From contig NZ_LT669941.1 in NCBI RefSeq assembly GCF_900128505.1, positions 3,156,420-3,220,419 of the forward strand: a DNA stretch of 64,000 bases. Direction: 5' to 3'. Position numbers and translations under genes: made by a program. This DNA comes from Parabacteroides timonensis. GTDB taxonomy: Bacteria > Bacteroidota > Bacteroidia > Bacteroidales > Tannerellaceae. The notes under the pieces were generated by a model, which was not told the origin of the DNA, searched no databases, and was given only the letters and a program-made list of their open reading frames with translations. Shown in pieces: positions 51,631 through 58,942 of this stretch. Every line of letters begins with the position of its first letter. Within the stretch, counting starts at the first letter, position 1.

Positions 51631-52373
51631 AACTGACTTGTGCTATCATCGACGACGAACCTCTGGCAATCAGTCTGCTGGAAAGTTATGTAAACAAGAC
51701 CCCTTTCCTCTGCCTGGCGGGAAAATACAACAGTGCCGTCAACGCCCTCCCGATCCTAAGCAAGGAGCCGGTCGACCTGCTTCTCCTCGACATCCAGATG
51801 CCAGAGTTGAACGGCATGGAGTTTTCGCGCATCCTGGAAGCAGATACGCGGATCATCTTCACCACCGCTTTCAGTCAATACGCACTCGACAGCTATAAAG
51901 TAAACGCACTCGACTACCTATTGAAGCCGATCAGCTATCCCGATTTCCTGAAGTCGGCAAACAAGGCACTCCAATGGTACGAATTACTGCGAAATAGCAC
52001 GGCGGAACCGTCGGTCGCCCCACCCGCACAAGAGAAGAACGAAATCGAAAGTATCTTCGTCAAAACGGAATACAAACTGATGCAGATTGAATTGCGTAAA
52101 ATCCAGTATATCGAAGGATTGAAAGATTACGTCAAGATATTTGTAGAAGGTGAACCGCATCCCATCCTCTCCCTCGTAAGCATGAAAACAATGGAAGACA
52201 TGTTGCCTGCGAACCGCTTTATCCGCGTGCATCGCTCCTTCATCGTACAGCCGGAAAAGATCAAAGTGATCGAACGCAACCGCATTGTATTCGGTAAAGA
52301 ATACATCCCGATCTCCGACAACTACAAGCAGAAATTCATGGAATTCCTCGCACAGAGGTCGCTACTGCCTTAA
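51627..52373 (+). CDS. LytTR-family response regulator
   Basis: A 248-aa regulator. The receiver domain has DDEP at residues 9-12 and the phospho-acceptor Asp55 in LLLLDIQMP, with the Lys in LLKPI. The C-terminal LytTR DNA-binding domain (about 145-245) has FVKTEYKLMQIELRKIQYIEGLKDYVKIF and the RVHRSFIV motif. It is coupled to the kinase by overlap. Its stop codon shares TTAA (52370-52373) with the stop of the convergent PBP4 gene. Confidence 0.95.
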   Translation: MKLTCAIIDDEPLAISLLESYVNKTPFLCLAGKYNSAVNALPILSKEPVDLLLLDIQMPELNGMEFSRILEADTRIIFTTAFSQYALDSYKVNALDYLLKPISYPDFLKSANKALQWYELLRNSTAEPSVAPPAQEKNEIESIFVKTEYKLMQIELRKIQYIEGLKDYVKIFVEGEPHPILSLVSMKTMEDMLPANRFIRVHRSFIVQPEKIKVIERNRIVFGKEYIPISDNYKQKFMEFLAQRSLLP

Positions 52374-53851
52374 GAATTGAAAAGTTGTAACAGCAACTTT
52401 TCCAACGCCTTCGTCATTTCCCCCATACTACAGGAATAGTTGTTGGAGAAAACGGCAACAGCATACGTCTTGCCATCCTTGGTAATATATCCGGCATAAC
52501 TTCTCACACCAGTGATACCGCCACTTTTCAAGCGGGCCTTTCCTTGTAATTTAGTTCCTTTCAGCAGGTTCCGCACCGAACCTTCCACACCGGCTTCCGG
52601 CAACGATGCGATAAAAGCCTCCGACGCATCTGATTTCGTGGCCATATACACCAGCATATCGGCAATAAAGCCGGCTGAAACCTTATCAGCCGGAGCCAGT
52701 CCGCTGCCATCGTTCATCCGCAACGGGAAAACATCCAGCCCTTTCTTCCGCCAATGACCGGCAACTACCTGCACACCTCGTCCGAAGGAAGAGATCACCT
52801 CGTTTCGTCGTGGTTGATATTGTAACCCGACCGTTTTAAGCAGCGCATCGGCAAACAGATTATGACTGACATGGTTGGTGACACTCGCAATCTCCTTCAA
52901 GGCCGGCGAATAAGTAGTAACGATCGTTTTCCTTTCACTCTCCTTCCATCTTCCGGCTTCCGACTCGATGCGGAAACAGGTCGGTTCACCTGCCACCTCG
53001 ATGCCTTCCCGCTCAAGTCCGGCAGTCAGGTAGCGCGCCAGGAAAAGGGCCGGATCGGGAATATCTCCTTTCAGTATATAATTTTCACGGTTGGAAGGGA
53101 GAACGCCATACAAATAACGTTCGTCAGACAGCGGCGCACCGATAATATAGGCACTGTCTGAAGCCACCGGAGCTGCTTTCAGGTAATTGACAAAATGAAC
53201 GGTCGGCAAAGCCGGATCAGTTCCCCTCACCACCGGACGAGTACCGGGAGCACCGGTTTTCAGTGCTAACTTATACATATTGTCGAATACAGAAAGGCCA
53301 TAGCTTCCCGGTGCATAATAATTACCCATATCCTCACGCAGCCATTTAATAGACGAACCTTCGGTATCGAAAATGCTCTCGTCGGACACTACAGCCCCGT
53401 TTATCTTCTGTATGCCGACCTTTCTTAATGCTGCTATCCATTCAGGCATAAAGGTATTCTGCGCAGGTCGATACGTACTTCTGTCGGGTGCAAAATGCGA
53501 CGAACCCAGCGACGGATCGCCACCTCCTTTTATATAGAGGTTTCCGTTGAGTACACCATCTTTTATCGTCCCGTCATACTCCAGGGAAGTTTCATAGCAA
53601 AAATCCTCCCCCAGTATCTCCAGGGCCGTTGCGGTTGCAACCGTCTTCAATACCGAGGCAGGCGACATCAGCCGGTCTGTATCATAACTATACAAGGTCT
53701 TCCCATCCTGCAGGTCTTTCACCACGATCGAAAAGGTAGCTCCTTTCATATAAGGTGCATTCAATAATTGCTTTACCGGCTGGGGAGTTTGTGCCTGGGA
53801 CTGCCAGGAGCAGCATAGTATCAGGGCGGCACATAATATTTTCTTTATCAT
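52370..53851 (-). CDS. dacB: D-Ala-D-Ala carboxypeptidase/endopeptidase (PBP4 class)
   Basis: A 493-aa periplasmic class C penicillin-binding protein. It has a signal peptide (about 1-20), catalytic S66-V-L-K69, the second motif S-H-N (NHVSHNLFADALLK) in place of the usual SxN variants, and K-S-G in RLKSGGITGVRSYAG. The long insert between the first two motifs is typical of DacB. It trims or cleaves peptidoglycan cross-links. It converges with the LytTR gene, with overlapping stop codons, and diverges from the AI-2E family gene with interleaved promoters. Confidence 0.93.
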   Translation of the reverse strand: MIKKILCAALILCCSWQSQAQTPQPVKQLLNAPYMKGATFSIVVKDLQDGKTLYSYDTDRLMSPASVLKTVATATALEILGEDFCYETSLEYDGTIKDGVLNGNLYIKGGGDPSLGSSHFAPDRSTYRPAQNTFMPEWIAALRKVGIQKINGAVVSDESIFDTEGSSIKWLREDMGNYYAPGSYGLSVFDNMYKLALKTGAPGTRPVVRGTDPALPTVHFVNYLKAAPVASDSAYIIGAPLSDERYLYGVLPSNRENYILKGDIPDPALFLARYLTAGLEREGIEVAGEPTCFRIESEAGRWKESERKTIVTTYSPALKEIASVTNHVSHNLFADALLKTVGLQYQPRRNEVISSFGRGVQVVAGHWRKKGLDVFPLRMNDGSGLAPADKVSAGFIADMLVYMATKSDASEAFIASLPEAGVEGSVRNLLKGTKLQGKARLKSGGITGVRSYAGYITKDGKTYAVAVFSNNYSCSMGEMTKALEKLLLQLFNS

Positions 53852-53876
53852 CTTGTTGTCCTATTCTACTTTATTC

Positions 53877-53899
53877 TATCTTTGTTGCAGGCAAAGATA
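53877..53899. promoter_or_regulatory. interleaved divergent promoters (dacB / AI-2E gene)
   Basis: The plus-strand -7 element TATCTTTG (53877-53884) serves the gene at 53911. The minus-strand -7 element TATCTTTG (53892-53899) serves dacB. Each promoter's transcript runs through the other's -7 element, so both cannot be occupied at once. Confidence 0.6.
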
Positions 53900-53910
53900 A
53901 AAATTAAAAT

Positions 53911-55041
53911 ATGAACTCATTGTTTGAAAGACCATTTACATTCGACCGGGTAACCCGTATTGTTTTCAGCATCGTTATCATCGGAGCCTTGCTCTATCTG
54001 ATCGCAGTCTTGCGAAATGCGTTGCTTCCTTTCCTGATCGCGTGGTTGCTAGCCTATCTGATGCAGCCTTTCGTCAAGTTTTTTCAGTACAAGCTCAAAC
54101 TGAAAAGTCGTATTCTGGCTATCGTTGCGGTTATTCTTTCCGCTTCGCTGATCATCGGTCTGGCGGCTTCGCTGGTTGTTCCATCCGTGGCCCAGGAGGC
54201 AGACAAGACACTCAGCCTGATGCGCACGCATAACCCGGGTGAAGGGCATGTCCCGCTCATTCCCGAATCATGGATTGAATATCTGGAAAACAACGTCGAT
54301 ATCAACCAACTGATGGAACTCCTCAGCCGCGAAAACATACAGAATGCAATCAAACAGTTGGCTCCCAAAGTCTGGAACATCCTGTCGAACACGTTCTCCA
54401 TCCTGTTCAGCATAACGATCGTCTTTGTGATACTTTTATACTTTATATTTATCCTACTCGATTACGAGAAGATAGCGAACGGCTGGATCAACCTGATCCC
54501 CGCCCGCCAGCGAACCTTCGTAAAAGGGCTGGCCGATGATGTGGAGCAGAGCATGAACCGCTATTTCCGAGGGCAGTCACTGATCGCCTTATGCGTAGGT
54601 GTCTTACTGGCTATCGGCTTCAAGATCGTAGGTTTCCCGCTGGCCGTCACATTGGGACTATTTATCGGCGTTCTCAACCTGATCCCGTACCTGCAAGCCA
54701 TCGGCTTGATACCAATGGTAATCCTCAGTCTACTCAAATCAGCGGAAACGGGACAAAACTTCTGGCTCATTTTCGGATCGGGTTTGTTGATACTCGGAAT
54801 CGTACAGTGCATTCAAGATTTATATCTCACCCCCCGCATCATGGGAAAAGCGATGGGACTAAATCCGGCCATCATCCTTCTTTCTCTCTCCATCTGGGGA
54901 ACTTTACTGGGATTTATCGGATTGATCATCGCACTGCCGCTCACAACCCTCTGTCTGTCTTATTATAAGCGTTTTATCTTAATGGAAGAGGACACTACCC
55001 CACCTCCTCCTACCGATAATCAACCTTCAGAAGAAAAATAA
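53911..55041 (+). CDS. AI-2E/PerM family membrane protein
   Basis: A 376-aa polytopic inner-membrane protein with about eight hydrophobic segments, in the family of the autoinducer-2 exporter TqsA and PerM. Visible parts are LPFLIAWLLAYLMQPFVKFF near residue 40, the amphipathic middle (EADKTLSLMRTH through KQLAPKVWNIL), and the conserved GLFIGVLNLIPYLQAIGLIPMVIL and LGFIGLIIALPLTTLCLSYYKRF. The C-terminus is Pro/Glu-rich. AI-2 export is one reported family activity; others may move ions or solutes. ATG 53911 follows a -7 element by 26 nt. Confidence 0.9.
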   Translation: MNSLFERPFTFDRVTRIVFSIVIIGALLYLIAVLRNALLPFLIAWLLAYLMQPFVKFFQYKLKLKSRILAIVAVILSASLIIGLAASLVVPSVAQEADKTLSLMRTHNPGEGHVPLIPESWIEYLENNVDINQLMELLSRENIQNAIKQLAPKVWNILSNTFSILFSITIVFVILLYFIFILLDYEKIANGWINLIPARQRTFVKGLADDVEQSMNRYFRGQSLIALCVGVLLAIGFKIVGFPLAVTLGLFIGVLNLIPYLQAIGLIPMVILSLLKSAETGQNFWLIFGSGLLILGIVQCIQDLYLTPRIMGKAMGLNPAIILLSLSIWGTLLGFIGLIIALPLTTLCLSYYKRFILMEEDTTPPPPTDNQPSEEK

Positions 55042-55074
55042 ATGCACTTTTTTTCAAAAAAAGTTAGCCCTACT

Positions 55075-55105
55075 ATTGCAAATTCAAAAATAAACCCTAC
55101 CTTTG
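55075..55105 (+). promoter_or_regulatory. tRNA-Lys promoter
   Basis: ATTG (55075-55078), a 19-bp spacer, TACCTTTG (55098-55105). It is a clear housekeeping promoter with the tRNA about 50 bp downstream. Confidence 0.7.
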
Positions 55106-55156
55106 CACCCGCAATACAGAAGTAAAGCATACCGCGATACAGAGTATTCAAATGAT

Positions 55157-55229
55157 GATTCGCTAGCTCAGCAGGTAGAGCACATCCCTTTTAAGGATGG
55201 GGTCCTGGGTTCGAACCCCAGGCGGATCA
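55157..55229 (+). tRNA. tRNA-Lys(UUU)
   Basis: Full cloverleaf of 73 nt: acceptor GATTCGC pairing with GCGGATC, D-arm GCTC...GAGC, anticodon stem CATCC/GGATG with loop CTTTTAA (anticodon TTT), and T-arm CTGGG-TTCGAAC-CCCAG. The discriminator is A55229 and the next bases are CCC, so CCA is not encoded and must be added. It has its own promoter and terminator. Confidence 0.97.
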
Positions 55230-55232
55230 CCC

Positions 55233-55267
55233 AAAAACAGCTTCAGATTTATTCTGAGGCTGTTTTT
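55233..55267 (+). terminator. terminator after tRNA-Lys
   Basis: AAAAACAGC (55233-55241) pairs with GCTGTTTTT (55259-55267), with an inner TCAG/CTGA stem; then CTTTTTAT. Confidence 0.8.
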
Positions 55268-55583
55268 CTTTTTATAAGTTACAAAAGTTATTCACCACAA
55301 GTTATATCCACCTGTTCATATTCCACCCACAAAATTGCTAATATATATAGTACCAGCAAATTAACCTGTTGATAACTTTGTTGAAAAGTCAAACTATTTA
55401 CATGCGCCTTATGTATTCTATATTTCAACCTTCACTTCCATCTCGTCCTTCAAACAGACTCTGTTTAACAACGGGAATACCTATTAAATTTCGATAAACT
55501 ATTTTTATGGACAAATGTTCCTTCCGGGAGAAAAAATAATTTCTCTCGGAAGAAATCCAAATTACATTCGGAAGAATTTGAAA
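55268..55583. other. intergenic region with DnaA-box-like words and array E
   Basis: No gene. Between 55288 and 55387 lie TTATTCACC, a TTATATCCACC variant, TGTTGATAA (55367-55375) and TGTTGAAAA (55379-55387), all within two changes of a DnaA box on one strand. At 55521-55576 there is a CTTCCGGGAGAAA / TTTCTCTCGGAAG inverted repeat (12 of 13), and CGGAAGAA recurs 22 bp apart (55547 and 55569). Confidence 0.45.
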
Positions 55584-55796
55584 TTACTTTTTCTCATTCT
55601 CTTCCCGCCATTTCTCACGCATCTTCATCCGCTTGATCTGCAGAAAACGCAACAGGAGGATAACGAATACAGATACTCCCATCACAGAGAAATACTGTAC
55701 CCAATCTGGATCAGGCTGCTTTCCGGGCCAACCCCATACACTCATCACAATCAGGTAGACCAGCAAGACGCCGGTTGTAATATTAATCTTCTTCAT
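55584..55796 (-). CDS. small two-helix membrane protein
   Basis: A 70-aa protein with two hydrophobic segments (about 6-22, TGVLLVYLIVMSVWGW, and 34-50, YFSVMGVSVFVILLLRFL) and a highly charged C-terminus (QIKRMKMREKWREENEKK). It looks like a conserved small membrane protein of Bacteroidales, but I cannot name a family. A plausible ATG and a hydrophobicity pattern unlike random frames support it as real. Function unknown. Confidence 0.65.
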   Translation of the reverse strand: MKKINITTGVLLVYLIVMSVWGWPGKQPDPDWVQYFSVMGVSVFVILLLRFLQIKRMKMREKWREENEKK

Positions 55797-55853
55797 AAGG
55801 ATATTTCTTTTTTATTATTTTCAACAGGCAAAGATACAAGATAGTTTTTGCTT

Positions 55854-57620
55854 TCATTGGGTCAGAACACACTTGTGTTGGGCGCGATAACCACCCGCAT
55901 CAATAAGCAGGATATATAAGCCGGGCCGTAAAGGTAATGATTGAACAGAGGAACCATACGGCACCGGGCAAGAATAAACGAGACGTCCGGCAACATCGAT
56001 CACCTCCAGCTTTCCCGCAGATGGCAGATCGTTCAAATGAAGCGTATTACCCTTCAAAACACTCCCTCCGGTCTTCTTATTTACCTGAGCCAGCTGAGTT
56101 TTAACATCTATCGGCTCCAATAATTCGGAATATAAAGGAAAACCGGATTTCAGTAATATCGCATTTGTCGCAGACGATTCACCCGCAATAATCAGTTCTG
56201 TAGCGGAGGTCGCTTTAACGAAGAAAGCCGCAAGAGGAGGAAGTGCATAATCACTCCCTATTGCATAAGGTTCATAATTCTTTCCATCATATACATAAAT
56301 GTTTCCATCGAGAGAAGAGTTGAATTCTAGCAGAGAGAGTTTCAATGGAGTAAGTAGCGGATTGCCGCAAAGATACCAACCGCTATTATCGTTGTTTACA
56401 TCTGCGGATGAGACTATATTAATAGGAATAGAAGCAATCTTCCCGAAATCGACAGGAAGTTTTTTAGCCTCGATAGAAAAAGTCAATGCGTTATTAGAGG
56501 CAGTTACATCCAATGCGACCAGATAGCCTTTCCCTTTTTCAAAAATAAGAGGATTACCCGAAGAAGCAGAAAGAGAGAAGACTTCCCAATTTCCGGTTGG
56601 CTTTTGAGTGGAGGCTCGTTTGTCGCCATTATAAGTTTGTACATATAAATAGTTGCCACTACCGACAAAGTGCTCATCCTTTAATTGAAAACGGTTATCA
56701 ATATCTTTCTGGTAAATATCAAAGGGAAAAGAGAGGAAATACCATTTCCCTTTTTCAGGGAACGTATACTGAAGGGTTATATTCTCTTTCACGGATAGTT
56801 CGCCTTGTACTGCCAGTGAAAAGTCAGAGGCTGTAAGTGGAATATCAGTAGCTGTCTGTCGATCACCTGCGCTATGCAAGAAGAGAGTATCTACAATGAA
56901 ATGGCCGTTTTTTGTAATCCTTAGACTACCACCATCACCTAGGGATGCTGTTTGGCATTTTACAGCAGAGTTAATTGTTGTCATCCCGGAAATCAATGCA
57001 CTCCGATGGCGTAAAGGCGGAAGATGCGACCAACAAGTTTTGTCATTCCAGTCTCCTTGACCGGAGAAATAAGAATATTGGGGAATCGTATCCCTAGCAA
57101 AAACACTGTCAATAAGGAAATAGCCATTCTTAGTTTTAACAGCAGGTGCAGATGCAGAGAAATCCAGACGATAAGGATTACTCCCAAATCGAACGGACAA
57201 TGCCGGTGTTTCTCCATTAGGATATACAGTCCCTTCCCTTTTCCCATTTTTATTGTCAAGTTCCACTAATAGTTTTTCACCGGAAACAATATCCTTAACA
57301 GTAAACGTAATAAAAGCAGATACTCTCTGGAAGCTTTCTAATGAATAAGGCTCAAAAGAGACACTTCCTTTCAAGGGGATCTTTAACTTATTATTTACCA
57401 CAGCGGTTCCACTACCAACCGTATAATTCCAGTTATCGATATCCGATCCCGAAAACGTTTGCATACGAAACGTATCCAAAACCAGCGTATTCCCGCTTCC
57501 TTTCACAAAATCGGACCATGTAGACGGATTAGACACTTGTGCCCGGACAGGCACTAAAATTGCAAGAATTGCAGTTCCGGCAAAGATGTGCCGAAACATA
57601 CGTAAATGTTTCTCTTTCAT
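55854..57620 (-). CDS. exported beta-rich protein with sorting-like C-terminus
   Basis: A 588-aa exported protein with a signal peptide (about 1-27, AILAILVPVRAQ). The N-terminal third resembles a beta-sandwich (SGSDIDNWNYTVGSG...); the middle has Trp/Tyr-rich segments (GKWYFLSFPFDIYQKDIDNRF). The last ~75 residues resemble a type IX sorting domain: GNTLHLNDLPSAGKLEVIDVAGRLVYS, then LPLRPGLYILLIDAGGYRAQHKCVL. Probably surface-exposed or secreted. I recognise no catalytic family. Its promoter (57652-57659, minus) overlaps that of hflX. Confidence 0.78.
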   Translation of the reverse strand: MKEKHLRMFRHIFAGTAILAILVPVRAQVSNPSTWSDFVKGSGNTLVLDTFRMQTFSGSDIDNWNYTVGSGTAVVNNKLKIPLKGSVSFEPYSLESFQRVSAFITFTVKDIVSGEKLLVELDNKNGKREGTVYPNGETPALSVRFGSNPYRLDFSASAPAVKTKNGYFLIDSVFARDTIPQYSYFSGQGDWNDKTCWSHLPPLRHRSALISGMTTINSAVKCQTASLGDGGSLRITKNGHFIVDTLFLHSAGDRQTATDIPLTASDFSLAVQGELSVKENITLQYTFPEKGKWYFLSFPFDIYQKDIDNRFQLKDEHFVGSGNYLYVQTYNGDKRASTQKPTGNWEVFSLSASSGNPLIFEKGKGYLVALDVTASNNALTFSIEAKKLPVDFGKIASIPINIVSSADVNNDNSGWYLCGNPLLTPLKLSLLEFNSSLDGNIYVYDGKNYEPYAIGSDYALPPLAAFFVKATSATELIIAGESSATNAILLKSGFPLYSELLEPIDVKTQLAQVNKKTGGSVLKGNTLHLNDLPSAGKLEVIDVAGRLVYSCPVPYGSSVQSLPLRPGLYILLIDAGGYRAQHKCVLTQ

Positions 57621-57651
57621 AGCTAAACTATTTTGATCGTTATTCTGTTCG

Positions 57652-57686
57652 CAAATATAAAGAAATAATTGAAATGATTATCTTTG
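57652..57686. promoter_or_regulatory. superimposed divergent promoters (57620 gene / hflX)
   Basis: The minus-strand -7 element TATATTTG (57652-57659) and plus-strand TATCTTTG (57679-57686). At 19-bp spacing, each promoter's -33 position falls within the other's -7 element. The hflX ATG at 57691 follows its -7 element by 4 bases. Confidence 0.55.
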
Positions 57687-57690
57687 TCGC

Positions 57691-58905
57691 ATGAAAGAAT
57701 TTATTATATCAGAAGCGCTCACAGAAAAAGCGGTACTCGTTGGTTTGATTACCCCTGAGCAAAACGAACAGAAAGTAAAAGAATATCTGGACGAATTGGC
57801 ATTTCTTGCCGATACGGCCGGAGCCGAAGCCGTGAAGCAGTTTTATCAAAGACTGGATTATGCAAACCCCGTCACTTTCGTCGGTACCGGAAAGCTACAG
57901 GAAATAAAAGAGTACGTCATCGAAAACGAAATCGGATTGGTTATCTTCGATGATGAGCTTACTCCCAAGCAGCTTCGTAACATAGAAAAAGAACTTCAGG
58001 TGAAGATCCTCGATCGTACCAGCCTGATCCTCGATATATTCGCCCATCGTGCCCAGACCGCCAATGCAAAGACACAGGTGGAACTGGCTCAGTATAAATA
58101 TATGTTACCCCGCCTGACCCGTTTGTGGACTCACCTCGAACGTCAGCGTGGTGGTGTCGGCATGCGCGGACCGGGTGAAACCCAGCTCGAAACCGACAAA
58201 CGTATCATCCTGGATAAAATATCCAAGTTGAAGCGCGACCTGGTAGAGATCGACAAACAGAAAAGTGTTCAACGGAAGAACCGCGGCAAGATGGTCCGCG
58301 TGGCATTGGTCGGATATACCAACGTAGGCAAATCTACATTGATGAATCAACTGAGTAAGAGCGATGTATTTGCTGAGAACAAATTGTTCGCAACACTCGA
58401 TACAACCGTCAGAAAGGTGATTGTAGAAAACCTTCCGTTTCTGTTGTCAGACACGGTCGGATTCATCCGTAAACTACCAACCGAACTAGTCGAGTCATTC
58501 AAATCGACCCTCGACGAAGTGCGTGAGGCCGACTTGCTCATACATGTAGTAGATATCTCCCATCCGACTTTCGAAGAACAGATCGAAGTGGTAAACAAGA
58601 CCCTGGCCGAAATCGACAAGACGGAGAAGCCGATGATCATGGTATTCAACAAAGTAGACGCTTTCAATTTTGTACCGAAAGAAGAAGACGACCTCACCCC
58701 TCGGACACGTGAAAACATCGACCTGGACGAGTTAAAACGTACCTGGATGAACAAGCTACAGGACAACTGTATCTTTATCTCCGCAAAGGAACGCACCAAT
58801 ATAGATGCTTTAAAAGCATTGTTATACGAACGGGTTAAACAAATACATATCACCCGTTTTCCTTACAACGACTTCCTCTTCCAGCAATACGACGAAGAAG
58901 AGTAA
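57691..58905 (+). CDS. hflX: GTPase HflX
   Basis: A 404-aa ribosome-associated GTPase that rescues or splits ribosomes under stress. The N-terminal HflX-specific domain includes VTFVGTGKLQEI, DDELTPKQLRN and DRTSLILDIFAHRAQTANAKTQVELAQYKYMLPRL, followed by GGVGMRGPGETQLETD. The G domain has G1 VGYTNVGKSTLMN, G3 SDTVGFIRKLP and G4 NKVD. The predicted mRNA is leaderless. The DUF4954 gene follows 37 bp later on the same strand. Confidence 0.97.
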   Translation: MKEFIISEALTEKAVLVGLITPEQNEQKVKEYLDELAFLADTAGAEAVKQFYQRLDYANPVTFVGTGKLQEIKEYVIENEIGLVIFDDELTPKQLRNIEKELQVKILDRTSLILDIFAHRAQTANAKTQVELAQYKYMLPRLTRLWTHLERQRGGVGMRGPGETQLETDKRIILDKISKLKRDLVEIDKQKSVQRKNRGKMVRVALVGYTNVGKSTLMNQLSKSDVFAENKLFATLDTTVRKVIVENLPFLLSDTVGFIRKLPTELVESFKSTLDEVREADLLIHVVDISHPTFEEQIEVVNKTLAEIDKTEKPMIMVFNKVDAFNFVPKEEDDLTPRTRENIDLDELKRTWMNKLQDNCIFISAKERTNIDALKALLYERVKQIHITRFPYNDFLFQQYDEEE

Positions 58906-58942
58906 AGGCATAAAACGAATAGAATCACAAACCAGTTGACCA

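Noticed and set aside
55103..55372. 89-aa open frame across the tRNA gene
   Set aside because: It runs through a complete tRNA-Lys and its terminator, so it is not coding.
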